DNA of 64,000 nucleotides, taken from contig NZ_JACWUO010000001.1 of the NCBI RefSeq assembly GCF_020857975.1, forward strand, positions 310,001 through 374,000, read 5' to 3'. The translations under genes and the position numbers were made by a program. The notes under the pieces were generated by a model, which worked only from the letters and a program-made list of their open reading frames with translations, did not search any database and was not told the DNA's origin. Shown piece by piece: positions 25,599-34,591 of the stretch. How positions within the stretch are numbered: the stretch's first letter is position 1; every line of letters starts with the position of its first letter. The DNA comes from Stenotrophomonas rhizophila. Its GTDB lineage: Bacteria > Pseudomonadota > Gammaproteobacteria > Xanthomonadales > Xanthomonadaceae.

Positions 25599-27176
25599 TC
25601 AGTCGAGGGCGCGGTAGCGGAAGTTGCGGAAACGTACCGTGCCGGTGCCGGCCGCGTACAGGGCAGGCTTGAGGGCGAGGAACTTCCCGGCCACATTGTG
25701 ATGGTAGCCGGAGACTTCCATCTGAACCGGGTACTTCTGCCAGGTTTGGCCATCGCTGCTGGTGTGCAGGGTGACGATGTGGCGGTTGTTGGTTACCCGC
25801 AGCCACAGCGTGCCGCCGCTGGCGCTGGGCGCCAGCCGGGTGGGGCGCTCCTCGCCGTAGCGGTGCATGACGGTCTTCTCGCCATTGCTGCCCAGGCCCA
25901 CGTACAGGCGGTCGCTGTAGAACAGCAGCGCCCCGCCCACTGCGCCGGGGGCGATCTGCATCTGCACCTCGAACTGGTAGGCCTGGTCGCCGGCGATGGC
26001 GGTCAGCGGCGAGGCGTCGCGCGGGGTCTGGCCCTTGCCCTGCAGGGCCAGCCCGTCACCGCTGAAGTCCAGCCGCCGGTACTCGTCCGGGCCGGGGTTG
26101 AAGAACGACCATTGCGCGCCCAGCGTGGGGCCGGCGAAATCATCGGACAGGGCCATGCCGTGCGCGCCGACCGAGGCGCCCGAGGGTTTGGCCAGCGGCT
26201 GGCCCAGGTCGCCACCCTTGGCCACGAACCAGCCGTCATCGGTCCATTCGATCGGCTCCAGCAGGGCCTGGCGGCCCAGCGTCCAGTAACCGTTCTCGTA
26301 GCCGTGGTACATCATCCACCAGCGCCCGTCGGTGCCTTCGACCACGGTGGCATGCCCGCGCGACCACCACGGTTCGGCCGCCGAGCGGGTACGGGTGATC
26401 GGGTTGTTCGGGGCGTTCACCCACGGGCCGTGGATCGAACGCGAGCGTGCGGTGATCACCATGTGCCCGGTGGGCGGGCCGGCGGTTCCGCCCACCGCGG
26501 TGGTCATGTAGTACCAACCGTTGCGGAAGTTGATCTTCGGGCCTTCCTGCGCATAGGCCTCCACGTCCCAGCTTTCCGGGTATTTCCAGCCGTCGTAGAC
26601 ATGCTTGGGGGTACCGGCCACGCTCAGGCCGTCGTCGGCCAGCTGCACATAGGCCCCGCCACTGAGGAACAGATAGCGTTTGCCGTCCTCGCCCACCGCG
26701 TGGCCCGGATCGATGTAGCCGCCCAGGCCGATGTCGATCGGTTCGCTCCACGGGCCGCGGATGTTGTCGGCCCAGACCACGAAGTTGCTGCGCGTTTCCC
26801 CGGTGCGGGCCGGGAAGTAGATGTAATAGCGGCTGCCGTGCTTGACGATGTCCGGGGCCCAGATCGCGCCGACGTTGCGGGTGATCGCATGGCCCAGCGG
26901 CTGCCAGTTGACCAGGTCGCGCGAATGCCAGATCGGCAGGCCGGGGTAGGCGTCGAACGAGGACAGGGTCAGGTAGTAGTCCTGGCCGTCCTTGAGCACC
27001 GACGGGTCGGGGCGGTCGCCGGCCAGCACCGGGTTGAGGAAGGTGCCGTTGCCGAGGTCGGCCTGGCGCTGGTTCTCGATGCCGCGCTTCCACGGGGTGG
27101 GCGGGGCGGCCAGCACCGGGATGGCCAGCAACAGGCAGGCGGTGGCGATGGCGGCCAGGATCGTGTTCAAGCGCAT
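25599..27176 (-). CDS. Glycoside hydrolase family 43 enzyme with C-terminal beta-sandwich
   Basis: Exported 525-residue glycosidase. The signal peptide ends near VLAA. The five-bladed GH43 domain runs from about 45 to 340, opening with DRPDPSVLKDGQDYYLT (the first Asp after RP is the usual general base). IWAPDIV and a later Glu (AYAQEGP) are at the positions of the pKa modulator and acid. The C-terminal 190 residues (ALSDDFAGPTLGAQWSFF onward) resemble the concanavalin-like DUF1349 module common in this family. The start at 27176 has GGAGA 6-7 bases upstream. It probably trims arabinose, xylose or galactose side chains of pectin; the exact sugar cannot be read. It follows dctM by 85 bases. 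Confidence 0.85.
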   Translation of the reverse strand: MRLNTILAAIATACLLLAIPVLAAPPTPWKRGIENQRQADLGNGTFLNPVLAGDRPDPSVLKDGQDYYLTLSSFDAYPGLPIWHSRDLVNWQPLGHAITRNVGAIWAPDIVKHGSRYYIYFPARTGETRSNFVVWADNIRGPWSEPIDIGLGGYIDPGHAVGEDGKRYLFLSGGAYVQLADDGLSVAGTPKHVYDGWKYPESWDVEAYAQEGPKINFRNGWYYMTTAVGGTAGPPTGHMVITARSRSIHGPWVNAPNNPITRTRSAAEPWWSRGHATVVEGTDGRWWMMYHGYENGYWTLGRQALLEPIEWTDDGWFVAKGGDLGQPLAKPSGASVGAHGMALSDDFAGPTLGAQWSFFNPGPDEYRRLDFSGDGLALQGKGQTPRDASPLTAIAGDQAYQFEVQMQIAPGAVGGALLFYSDRLYVGLGSNGEKTVMHRYGEERPTRLAPSASGGTLWLRVTNNRHIVTLHTSSDGQTWQKYPVQMEVSGYHHNVAGKFLALKPALYAAGTGTVRFRNFRYRALD

Positions 27177-27261
27177 CGGGTTTCTCCGGAATCCAACGGG
27201 GGACGCGCGCGTGCAGGCCGCGTCCCGGCGGTGCGCTGCAGCCAGCGCAGGGGAATCAGGC

Positions 27262-28545
27262 TCAGGCACGCAGCAATGCCGGTAGCCACAACGACAGGGC
27301 AGGGAAGAAGGTGACCACCAGCAGCACCCCCAACGCGGCGAACCAGAACGGCCAGATCGAGCGCATGCTCTCGCCGACGCTGATCTTGCCGATCGCCGTG
27401 CCGATGAACAGCACCGAGCCCACCGGCGGGGTGACCAGGCCCAGGCCGCCGGCCAGCACCAGCACCAGGCCGAAGTGGATCGGCTCGATGCCATAGGCCT
27501 TGGCCACCGGCAGGAAGATCGGCGTGCAGATCAGGATCATCGGCGCCAGGTCCATGAAGGTACCCAGCAGCAGCAACATCACCACGATCATCAACAACAC
27601 CATGAACTGGCTGTGCGCGAACGAGCGCAGGAACTCCACCGCCGCGGCCGGCACTTCCAGGTAGGCCAGCAGCCAGCCGAACACCGCCGCGGTGGCGATC
27701 ACGAACAGGATCACCCCGGTGCTGCGCGCGGCATGGATGACCGTGCCGAGGAACTCGCGCCAGTTGAGCTGGCGGTACAGCACGGTGGTCACCAGCAGGG
27801 CGTAGACCACGGCGATCGCCGCGCTTTCCACCGCGGTGAAGATGCCGGCGCGGATGCCGATGAAGATCAGCGCGACCAGGCCCAGGCCGGGCAGGGCCGA
27901 GACCAGCCGCAGCAGCACCGCGCGCCAGCCGGGGAACACTTCCACCCCGTAGCCACGGCGACGGGCGACCACATAGCCGGTGATCATCAGGGCCACGGTC
28001 ATCAGCAGTGCCGGAACGATGCCGGCGGCGAACAGGTCGGCGATCGACAGCCCGCCACCGGCCGCGGCCGAGAACAGGATCAGGTTGTGCGAGGGCGGCA
28101 CCAGCAGCGCCACCAGCGCGGCGGTGATGCTGACGTTGACCGCGAAGTCGCGGTCGTAACCGCGCTTGACCATCTGCGGAATCATGGTGCCGCCCACCGC
28201 CGATACATCGGCGATGGCCGAGCCGGACACACCGCCGAAGAACAGCGAGGACAGGATCGAGACCTGGCCCAGCCCGCCGCGCAGCCGCCCTACCAGCGAG
28301 GAGGCCAGCGAAATCAGGCGTTCGGAGATGCCGCCGCGCATCATGATTTCACCGGCGAAGATGAACAATGGAATGGCGATCAGCGACGCCGAGCCGGTGC
28401 CGGCGGAAATCTGCTGCACCAGCACCAGGGTCGGCAGGTCCAGGTACCACAGCGTAGCCAGGGCGGCGGCGGCCAGGGCATAGGCCACCGGCACGCCGAG
28501 CAGCAGCAGTACCGCGAAAACGGTAAACAGGATCGTGATACCCAT
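27262..28545 (-). CDS. dctM: TRAP transporter large permease subunit (DctM)
   Basis: Inner-membrane permease of 427 residues with about twelve hydrophobic segments and the DctM signature stretches: FAGEIMMRGGISERL, SILSSLFFGGVSGSAIADVSAVG, ILVTPPVGSVLF-like GLVTPPVGSVLFIG and TAALVALLVPPSHNLI. It works with the small permease and binding protein encoded just upstream (3-base gap to dctQ) and uses the sodium gradient. The context suggests uptake of galacturonate or unsaturated oligouronides. Confidence 0.93.
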   Translation of the reverse strand: MGITILFTVFAVLLLLGVPVAYALAAAALATLWYLDLPTLVLVQQISAGTGSASLIAIPLFIFAGEIMMRGGISERLISLASSLVGRLRGGLGQVSILSSLFFGGVSGSAIADVSAVGGTMIPQMVKRGYDRDFAVNVSITAALVALLVPPSHNLILFSAAAGGGLSIADLFAAGIVPALLMTVALMITGYVVARRRGYGVEVFPGWRAVLLRLVSALPGLGLVALIFIGIRAGIFTAVESAAIAVVYALLVTTVLYRQLNWREFLGTVIHAARSTGVILFVIATAAVFGWLLAYLEVPAAAVEFLRSFAHSQFMVLLMIVVMLLLLGTFMDLAPMILICTPIFLPVAKAYGIEPIHFGLVLVLAGGLGLVTPPVGSVLFIGTAIGKISVGESMRSIWPFWFAALGVLLVVTFFPALSLWLPALLRA

Positions 28546-28548
28546 GGC

Positions 28549-29085
28549 TCAGCGGTCTCCCTCGGCAACGGTTGCGGCGTCGGCGGGTCGCACGGCCTGC
28601 ACCATCTGGTTCACGGCGAAGATCGCCATCAGCGCGCCGCCAACGGACAGCGGCAGGTAGTTGATGCTCTGCGGCAGGTTGGCGCCGGCGGCCTTGATGT
28701 CCAGCCCGTCCAGCAGCAGCACCGCCGCCCACCAGGCGATCACCCCGCCAAGCACGGCCACCACCAGCGCGGAAAAGACCTCCACCGCGCGGCGCAGGCC
28801 CGGGCGCATATGCGCGGCCAGCAGGAAGAAGCCGAAGTGGCGGCGGGTGTGCACGCCGGTGGCCGCGCCCAGGCTCATCGCGGTGGCCAGCAGCAGCAGG
28901 GTGACCGGCTCGGTCCAGCTGGGCGAATCGTTGATGACGTAGCGGGCGAACACCTGCCAGCCCTGCACCACCACCAGCCCGAGCAGGGCCAGGACAGCGA
29001 TGTGGATGGCCACCTCGGCGATGCCGTTGAGCAGGCGCTGCGGTGCGTTGGGGGCGGTGACGGTTTCGGAAGTCGGTTCGGACAT
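28549..29085 (-). CDS. dctQ: TRAP transporter small permease subunit (DctQ)
   Basis: Inner-membrane protein of 178 residues with four hydrophobic helices at about 22-45, 60-80, 98-122 and 140-162, and the family-type loop SPSWTEPVTLLLLATAMSLGAA. It sits between dctP (12 bases) and dctM (3 bases) and forms the membrane complex with DctM. Confidence 0.9.
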   Translation of the reverse strand: MSEPTSETVTAPNAPQRLLNGIAEVAIHIAVLALLGLVVVQGWQVFARYVINDSPSWTEPVTLLLLATAMSLGAATGVHTRRHFGFFLLAAHMRPGLRRAVEVFSALVVAVLGGVIAWWAAVLLLDGLDIKAAGANLPQSINYLPLSVGGALMAIFAVNQMVQAVRPADAATVAEGDR

Positions 29086-29097
29086 CGCGGCGGGGCC

Positions 29098-30102
29098 TCA
29101 GGCGAAGTCGCGGATGCGACGGGTCAGGGCGGCCAGCGCCGGCTGCTGCAGGTAGCGCTGCAGCAGCGGATCGGCGGCCTTGCGGAAGGCCGGCATGTCG
29201 ACCTCGTTGAATGTGATGCCGAAATCGGCGACGGCCTGGCGGGCGCTGCTTTCCGAGGCATCCCACTGCTGGCGCATCACCTGCACCGATTCGCGCGCGG
29301 TTTCGATCACCAGGCTGCGATCGGCCGGGCTCAGCGCATCGAAGCTCTGCCGCGACATCAGCAGCACGTCCGGCGCATAGGAATGCTCGCTCTGCGACCA
29401 GTAACGCGCCGCCTCGAAGTGACGGCTGGAATGGAAGCTGCGCATATTGTTCTCGGCGCCGTCGATCATGTGGGTTTCCATTCCCGAGAACGTATCGCCC
29501 AGCGACATCGGGGTCGGGTTGGCGCCGAGCAGGCGCATCAGCTGGATGAAGATGTCCGAGGACGCCACCCGCAGCTTCAGGCCATGCAGATCGCGCGGTT
29601 CCACGATCGGGTGCTTGGTGTTGTAGAAGCAGCGCGCGCCGGAGTCGTAGATCGCCAGACCGACCAGGTCGCGGCTTTCAAAACCCTGCAGGACGGCGTC
29701 GGCGACGCCGCCATCGAGCGCGCGGCGCATGTGCGCCACCGACTCGAACACATACGGCAGGCACAGTGCCTGGGTCAGCGGGAAGGCGTTGTTGAGCGCG
29801 CCGGAATAGACCCGGGTGATGTCGATCGCGCCGAAGCGCGCCATGTCGATCGCCTCGGACTCGCGGCCGAGCTGGCCGGAGTGGTACTGGCGCAGCTTCA
29901 GGCGGCCGCCGGTCCTGTGCTCCAGCTGTTGGCCGATCCACTTCACCGCGGTCACGGTGGGGTAGTCGGCAACGTGCACATCGGTGGCGGTCAACAGCCG
30001 CGCGTCGGCCGCGGCAACCCCGGCCGCGGGTGCGCACGCCGACAGCAGCGGCACGCCAAGCGCGCCCACACCGGTGGCAAGGAAACTTCTGCGGGTAATC
30101 AT
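29098..30102 (-). CDS. dctP: TRAP transporter solute-binding protein (DctP), Tat-type lipoprotein
   Basis: Periplasmic substrate-binding protein of 334 residues. The N-terminus has a twin-arginine motif (TRRSFLA) and a lipobox-like LLSAC, so Tat export and lipid anchoring are both likely. The mature part has the DctP features, including the carboxylate-binding arginine region LHGLKLRV and the conserved DGAENNM. The start at 30102 is supported by GGGAGG 6 bases upstream. Its gene precedes dctQM. A uronate or unsaturated digalacturonate ligand is inferred from the cluster. Confidence 0.92.
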   Translation of the reverse strand: MITRRSFLATGVGALGVPLLSACAPAAGVAAADARLLTATDVHVADYPTVTAVKWIGQQLEHRTGGRLKLRQYHSGQLGRESEAIDMARFGAIDITRVYSGALNNAFPLTQALCLPYVFESVAHMRRALDGGVADAVLQGFESRDLVGLAIYDSGARCFYNTKHPIVEPRDLHGLKLRVASSDIFIQLMRLLGANPTPMSLGDTFSGMETHMIDGAENNMRSFHSSRHFEAARYWSQSEHSYAPDVLLMSRQSFDALSPADRSLVIETARESVQVMRQQWDASESSARQAVADFGITFNEVDMPAFRKAADPLLQRYLQQPALAALTRRIRDFA

Positions 30103-30140
30103 CTGCGCCCTCCCAAGCGTACTCGCCATGTCCGCCAGGC

Positions 30141-30962
30141 TTACCCGGCGGCGATGGCCTTGCAGGTAATGTCGCCGTAACCGGCGAAACGGATCAGTGC
30201 CTGTTGGCCTACGGCGATGTCGTGGATGCCGGTGGCGTTGCCGCTGGCGATCAGGTCGCCGGCCTTGAGCGGCCGGCCACGCTGCGCCGACCGGCCCAGG
30301 GCGAACGCGTAGGCGGTACGCAGACCGCCGGGCAGCGCGGTGGCGCCACCGGTGCCGACCACCGCGCCGTCGATGCGGGTTTCGGCCCGCAGCTGCGCAT
30401 CGTCCAGCGCGGTCCAGCCGGGGATTTCCGCGCCCAGCACCAGGCCGTTGTTGTTGCCGAAATCGGACACCACCACGCGCGGGCCGAGCTGGTTGATCGT
30501 GGCCAGCGGGCTGCTGGCCACTTCCACGCCGATGAACAGCCTGGCCGGCAGGGCTTCGGCTTCTTCGGCGGTCCAGTGCAGCTTGTCGGCCGGCGCATCT
30601 TCGCTCAGCTGGATCACGAACTCGGCCTCGACCGCGCCGAAGCCGCCGACGAACACCGGAATGTCCACTGTTCCACCGGTAGCATTCCAGAGCCGGCGCG
30701 CGAAAATCGGGCCCAGCAGGCGGTCGTCGCCGGCGCTGTCGCGCTTCTCGGCGGCGATGTAACCGACCTTCCAGCCCACCACCTGGTCGTCCCACAGGCC
30801 GATGGCCTGATCCTGCACGCGGTAGGCGGTGACCAGGTCCGGCGGGATGATGCCGGGGAAATCAGGCAGCGCGCGGCCTTGCTGGCGGGCGCTGACGAAG
30901 GCGCGGGCGATCTCGCCCAATCCCTGGTCTGGCAGGTCCTGTATGCCGTGATCGTTGCTCAA
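30141..30962 (-). CDS. 2-keto-4-pentenoate hydratase-like (FAH superfamily) protein
   Basis: Probable 273-residue metal-dependent hydratase, decarboxylase or isomerase. It has the MhpD-type arrangement AYRVQDQAIGLWDD, VVGWKVGYIAAEK, VEAEFVIQLSED and LIASGNATGIHDIAVGQ, with acidic metal ligands in the E-x-E segment. I chose the TTG start at 30962 because GGGAG lies 6 bases upstream and a good promoter lies about 50 bases before it; the ATG further upstream would precede that promoter. It is the first gene of the TRAP operon. Hydratases of this type act on 2-keto acids from aromatic degradation, so a role on a deoxy-keto uronate intermediate is possible but unproven. Confidence 0.75.
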   Translation of the reverse strand: MSNDHGIQDLPDQGLGEIARAFVSARQQGRALPDFPGIIPPDLVTAYRVQDQAIGLWDDQVVGWKVGYIAAEKRDSAGDDRLLGPIFARRLWNATGGTVDIPVFVGGFGAVEAEFVIQLSEDAPADKLHWTAEEAEALPARLFIGVEVASSPLATINQLGPRVVVSDFGNNNGLVLGAEIPGWTALDDAQLRAETRIDGAVVGTGGATALPGGLRTAYAFALGRSAQRGRPLKAGDLIASGNATGIHDIAVGQQALIRFAGYGDITCKAIAAG

Positions 30963-31014
30963 GCGGATCTCCCGGAGAAATGTTGCACTGCCAATCGACA
31001 GCACGTGGATGAGC

Positions 31015-31043
31015 TGTATATGGTAAACCGGTGTCATTGGCAA
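31015..31043 (-). promoter_or_regulatory. Promoter of the hydratase-dctPQM-GH43 operon with operator (site B)
   Basis: Minus-strand -35 TTGCCA (31038-31043) and -10 TATACA (31015-31020) with a 17-base spacer. The spacer consists of the operator-like TGGTAAACCGGTGTCATT (plus strand, 31021-31038), sharing ACCGGTGTCATT with the kduI promoter. Confidence 0.7.
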
Positions 31044-31110
31044 TGTGCAGCGCATCAGACCGCTGCGGCCGGGCACCATGACCCTCTGGATGACCCAAAG
31101 GACACCGCCG

Positions 31111-32100
31111 ATGCCCCGTGCCGTCTCGTTGCTGTTGCTGGCCTGCCTGCTGGCCTGCCCCCCGTCGTTGTTGCAGGCCGCCGAACGCAGCGTGCCGGCG
31201 ACCGAGCCCGGGCCGGGCGACCCGGACCGCATCGCGCTGTGGCCGGCCGGCCAGGTGCCGGGCCAGACCGGCGCCCCACGGGTGCCGCGGGTGATCGAGC
31301 GCAGCGATGACCCGGCCCTGCCGGACCGCTACATCGACGACGTCGACGCGCCCTACCTGGTCGCCTACCGGCCGCCGCATCCGGACGGCACCGCGTTGCT
31401 GGTGATTCCCGGCGGCGGCTACCAGCGCATCGTGCTGGACAAGGAGGGCACCGCCCTGGTGCCGGCCTTTGTCGACCGCGGCGCGGTGACCCTGTTCGTG
31501 CTGCGCTACCGGCTGCCCGCCGGGCGCAGCGACCGCCAGGCCGCCCTGGCCGATGCCCAGCGCGCGCTGCGGCTGATCCGCAGCCAGGCCGCGCGCTGGC
31601 AGCTGGACCCGGGCCGCATCGGGGTGATCGGCTTTTCCGCCGGCGGCCATGTCGCCGCCCGGCTGAGCACCGGTTTCGACCTGCCGGCCTATCCGGCAGG
31701 CGATGCCATCGACGCGCACAGCGCGCGGCCGGACTTCGCCCTGCTGCTGTATCCGGTGATCGACATGGGCGCCCATGCACACGGCGGTTCGCGCGCCCGC
31801 CTGCTCGGCGAGCATCCCGATGCGGCGCTGGCCCGGCAGTTCTCGATGCAGGACCAGGTCCGCGCGGACATGCCGCCCACCTTCCTGGTGCATGCGCAGG
31901 ACGACAGCGTGGTGTCGGTGCACAACAGCCTGGTTTATTACCAGGCGCTGCTGCGCAGCGGCGTGGCCACCGAGATGCACCTGTTCGCGCACGGCGGGCA
32001 CGGCTTCGGCGTGCGTATCGACCCTGCGCTGACCACCGCGCAATGGCCGGCGCTGGCACTGCGCTGGATCCACGCACAGGCCCCGGAGCCACGCCGATGA
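31111..32100 (+). CDS. Secreted alpha/beta-hydrolase, acetyl-xylan/feruloyl-esterase-like
   Basis: Exported esterase of 329 residues. A signal peptide (LLLLACLLACPPSLLQAAE) is followed by a BD-FAE/esterase-like fold: LVIPGGGYQRIV (oxyanion loop), nucleophile elbow GFSAGG, acid residue in VHAQDDSVVS and catalytic His in AHGGHGFG. The start at 31111 has AAAGGA 8 bases upstream. It is transcribed away from the TRAP operon, and its stop overlaps the start of the next esterase gene by ATGA, so the two form an operon. Removal of acetyl or phenolic esters from plant cell-wall sugars is the likely role. Confidence 0.82.
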   Translation: MPRAVSLLLLACLLACPPSLLQAAERSVPATEPGPGDPDRIALWPAGQVPGQTGAPRVPRVIERSDDPALPDRYIDDVDAPYLVAYRPPHPDGTALLVIPGGGYQRIVLDKEGTALVPAFVDRGAVTLFVLRYRLPAGRSDRQAALADAQRALRLIRSQAARWQLDPGRIGVIGFSAGGHVAARLSTGFDLPAYPAGDAIDAHSARPDFALLLYPVIDMGAHAHGGSRARLLGEHPDAALARQFSMQDQVRADMPPTFLVHAQDDSVVSVHNSLVYYQALLRSGVATEMHLFAHGGHGFGVRIDPALTTAQWPALALRWIHAQAPEPRR

Positions 32101-33719
32101 GCGGGGCACCGGCCGACCTGCAGCGCCGCCGCTTCCTGCAGGACAGCGCGCGTCATGCGCTGCTGCTGGGAGCGGCCAGCCTGCCGCTGCTGCCGGCCTG
32201 GGCCGGCGTGCCCGGGCCGCGGCATACCGCCGCGCCCCTGGCCAAGGTACGCAGCGGCCGCCTGCGCGGCCAGCGCGAGCAGGGCGTGAACGTGTTCCGC
32301 GGTATTCCCTACGGCGCCGACACGGCCACCCGCCGGTTCCAGCCGGCCCTGCCCGAAGCGGCCTGGCACGGCGTGCGCGACGCGCTGGAATACGGCAGCG
32401 CCGCCCCGCAGACCGGCACGGACGGACCGGGCAGCGAAGACTGCCTGTTCCTCAACGTGTGGACCCCGGCCCTGCGCGATGGCGGCAAGCGGCCGATCGT
32501 GTTCTACATCCACGGCGGCGCCTACAACAACGGCTCGGGCAGCGACCCGCTGTACGACGGCGGCGCGCTGTGCCGGCGTGGCGATGTGGTAGTGGTCACC
32601 GTCAACCACCGGCTCAACGTGTTCGGCTACCTGTACCTGGCACAGCTGGGCGATGCGCGCTTCGCCGATTCGGGCAACGTCGGCCAGCTCGACCTGGTCC
32701 AGGCCCTGCAGTGGGTGCGCCAGCACGCGGCCGAGTTCGGCGGCGATGCGCACAACATCACCGTGGTCGGCCAGTCCGGCGGCGGCGCCAAGATCGCCAC
32801 GCTGATGGCGATGCCGGCCGCGCGCGGCCTGTTCCAGCGCGCCTGGACCATGAGCGGCCAGCAGGTCACCGCCGCCGGCCCGCGCGCGGCCACCCAGCGC
32901 GCGCAGATCGCGATGCAGGCCGTTGCCGCGGCCGACGTGCAGGCCCTGCTGGAGCTGCCGATGGAGGCGCTGCTGGCGGCAACGCGTGCGCGTGATCCGT
33001 CGCGGGTGGAAGACACCGGGCTGTATGTCGGCCCGGTACTGGACGGCGGCGTGTTGCCGGTGCATCCGTTCTGGCCGGAGGCCCCGGCGCAGTCGGCCGG
33101 GATCCCGATGGTGATCGGCAACACCCGCGACGAGACCCGTGCCTTCCTCGGCAACGACCCGGCCAACTTCGCGCTGAGCTGGGAGACCTTGCCGGCCAGG
33201 CTGGAGAAGCAGCAGTACGTGGACCTGCTGCCGGCGGTGGTGATCGCCGAATACCGCCGCCTGTACCCGCACTACACGCCCTCGGAGGTGTTCTTCGCGG
33301 CCACCACCGCCGGCCGCTCCTGGCGTGGCGCCGTGGAAGAGCTGGAGGCGCGGGCACGCCAGGGCGCACCGACCTGGGCCTACCAGCTGGATTGGGGCTC
33401 GCCATTGGATGGCGGCAAGTTCGGCGCCTTCCACACGCTGGACATTCCGCTGGTGCTGGACAACACCCGCCAGCCCGGTTCGCGCACCGGCGACGGCGAA
33501 CAGGCCGGACGCGTCGCGGCGATGATGAGCGCGGCGCTGATCGCCTTCGCCCGCCACGGCGACCCCAACCATGCCGCGCTGCCGGCGTGGCAGACCTATT
33601 CGCTGGCGCGCCGCCAGACCCTGCTGTTCGATGCACAGCCGCGCCAGGCCGACGACCCGCGCGGCGGCGAGCGGCGCCTGTACCAGCAGGCACCGTTCAT
33701 CCAGCGCGGCACGTTCTGA
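32097..33719 (+). CDS. Type B carboxylesterase, Tat-exported
   Basis: Exported carboxylesterase of 540 residues. A Tat-type signal (RRRFLQ, then a hydrophobic stretch ending AWAG) is followed by the type B carboxylesterase fold: VFRGIPYG, the SEDCLFLNVW motif, oxyanion YIHGGAYNNG, nucleophile in GQSGGGAK (Gly in place of the usual Ala), an acidic residue in NTRDETR, and catalytic His in GAFHTLDIP. It overlaps the preceding esterase gene by four bases. Its place in the pectin cluster suggests deacetylation or deferuloylation, but the family is promiscuous. Confidence 0.85.
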   Translation: MSGAPADLQRRRFLQDSARHALLLGAASLPLLPAWAGVPGPRHTAAPLAKVRSGRLRGQREQGVNVFRGIPYGADTATRRFQPALPEAAWHGVRDALEYGSAAPQTGTDGPGSEDCLFLNVWTPALRDGGKRPIVFYIHGGAYNNGSGSDPLYDGGALCRRGDVVVVTVNHRLNVFGYLYLAQLGDARFADSGNVGQLDLVQALQWVRQHAAEFGGDAHNITVVGQSGGGAKIATLMAMPAARGLFQRAWTMSGQQVTAAGPRAATQRAQIAMQAVAAADVQALLELPMEALLAATRARDPSRVEDTGLYVGPVLDGGVLPVHPFWPEAPAQSAGIPMVIGNTRDETRAFLGNDPANFALSWETLPARLEKQQYVDLLPAVVIAEYRRLYPHYTPSEVFFAATTAGRSWRGAVEELEARARQGAPTWAYQLDWGSPLDGGKFGAFHTLDIPLVLDNTRQPGSRTGDGEQAGRVAAMMSAALIAFARHGDPNHAALPAWQTYSLARRQTLLFDAQPRQADDPRGGERRLYQQAPFIQRGTF

Positions 33720-33754
33720 GTGGGATGGGCAGGGGCGTGGGCGCGCCTGCATTG

Positions 33755-33772
33755 ATAGTTTTGATCAACTAT
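33755..33772. promoter_or_regulatory. Palindrome upstream of the cysteine-dioxygenase-like gene
   Basis: ATAGTT and AACTAT around TTGATC in an AT-rich patch 95-112 bases before the start, resembling LysR-type sites. A second inverted repeat (CCGCGA and TCGCGG) follows at about 33775-33800. Confidence 0.35.
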
Positions 33773-33866
33773 TTCCGCGATTTTGATTGCTACTTCGCGG
33801 ATCAGCTGGCGATCCACGTGAATCCCGTCAAACACGGTGTTCACCGCGATCGCCTAGACTGGGCGC

Positions 33867-34460
33867 ATGCAAGAGCACTGCACTCCGTTTCCCCCGTTCC
33901 ATGGCCGTGACCGACTGATCGCCGCGATCGACCATGCAGTCCAGCACGAGGACACCCACCAGATCGCCGCCACGCTGCGCACGGCGCTGCGCGAGGCGAT
34001 CGCCGACAGCCGCATCCAGCTGCCGGCCTGCGTCCACCACCCGATCAGCGACCACTACGCGCGCCGCGAGCTGTACCGCAGCCCGGCCCATGGCTACAGC
34101 ATCGTGGCGATGAGCTGGGGCCCGGGACAGGGCACCCCGCTGCACGACCACAGCGGCCTGTGGTGCGTGGAAGGGGTGTGGCTGGGCCAGCTGGAGATCA
34201 CCCAGTACCAGTTGCTAGAGCGCGACGGCGAACGCTTCCGGTTCCGTGCCGAGCCCGCGATCGTGGGCGACTGCGGCAGCGCCGGCAGCCTGATCCCACC
34301 GCACGAGTACCACACCATCCGCAACACCAGCGATGAGGAGCTGGCCATCTCGGTGCATGTCTACCAGGGCGAGATGACCTGCAGCGCGGTGTTCGAGCCA
34401 GAGCAGGACGGCCACTGGTACCAGCGCCGCGTGCAGGCCTTGGAAACCGACGCGGCATAG
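33867..34460 (+). CDS. Cysteine dioxygenase-family thiol dioxygenase
   Basis: Non-haem iron cupin of 197 residues. His93 and His95 in PLHDHSG with His149 in HEYHTI form the three-histidine iron site, and Cys100 corresponds to the cysteine that crosslinks in CDO. The overall layout fits bacterial cysteine or 3-mercaptopropionate dioxygenases, which oxidise the thiol to a sulfinic acid. The preference cannot be settled from the sequence alone. It is not an obvious part of the pectin pathway. Confidence 0.85.
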   Translation: MQEHCTPFPPFHGRDRLIAAIDHAVQHEDTHQIAATLRTALREAIADSRIQLPACVHHPISDHYARRELYRSPAHGYSIVAMSWGPGQGTPLHDHSGLWCVEGVWLGQLEITQYQLLERDGERFRFRAEPAIVGDCGSAGSLIPPHEYHTIRNTSDEELAISVHVYQGEMTCSAVFEPEQDGHWYQRRVQALETDAA

Positions 34461-34591
34461 CACCGCGCGCCGGCCGGTTGGCAGGCGCGTACGCAGGGCA
34501 GCCGCGCCACCGCGCGCGTTGGCGGCCGGGCACGTATCGACGCGATCCCGGCCGGCGCGCATCATACCGCCGATTGTCGGGAGACCCTTCG

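Noticed and set aside
34461..34591. Decayed gene between the dioxygenase and PhzF genes
   Set aside because: No frame gave recognisable protein similarity, only basic low-complexity translation.
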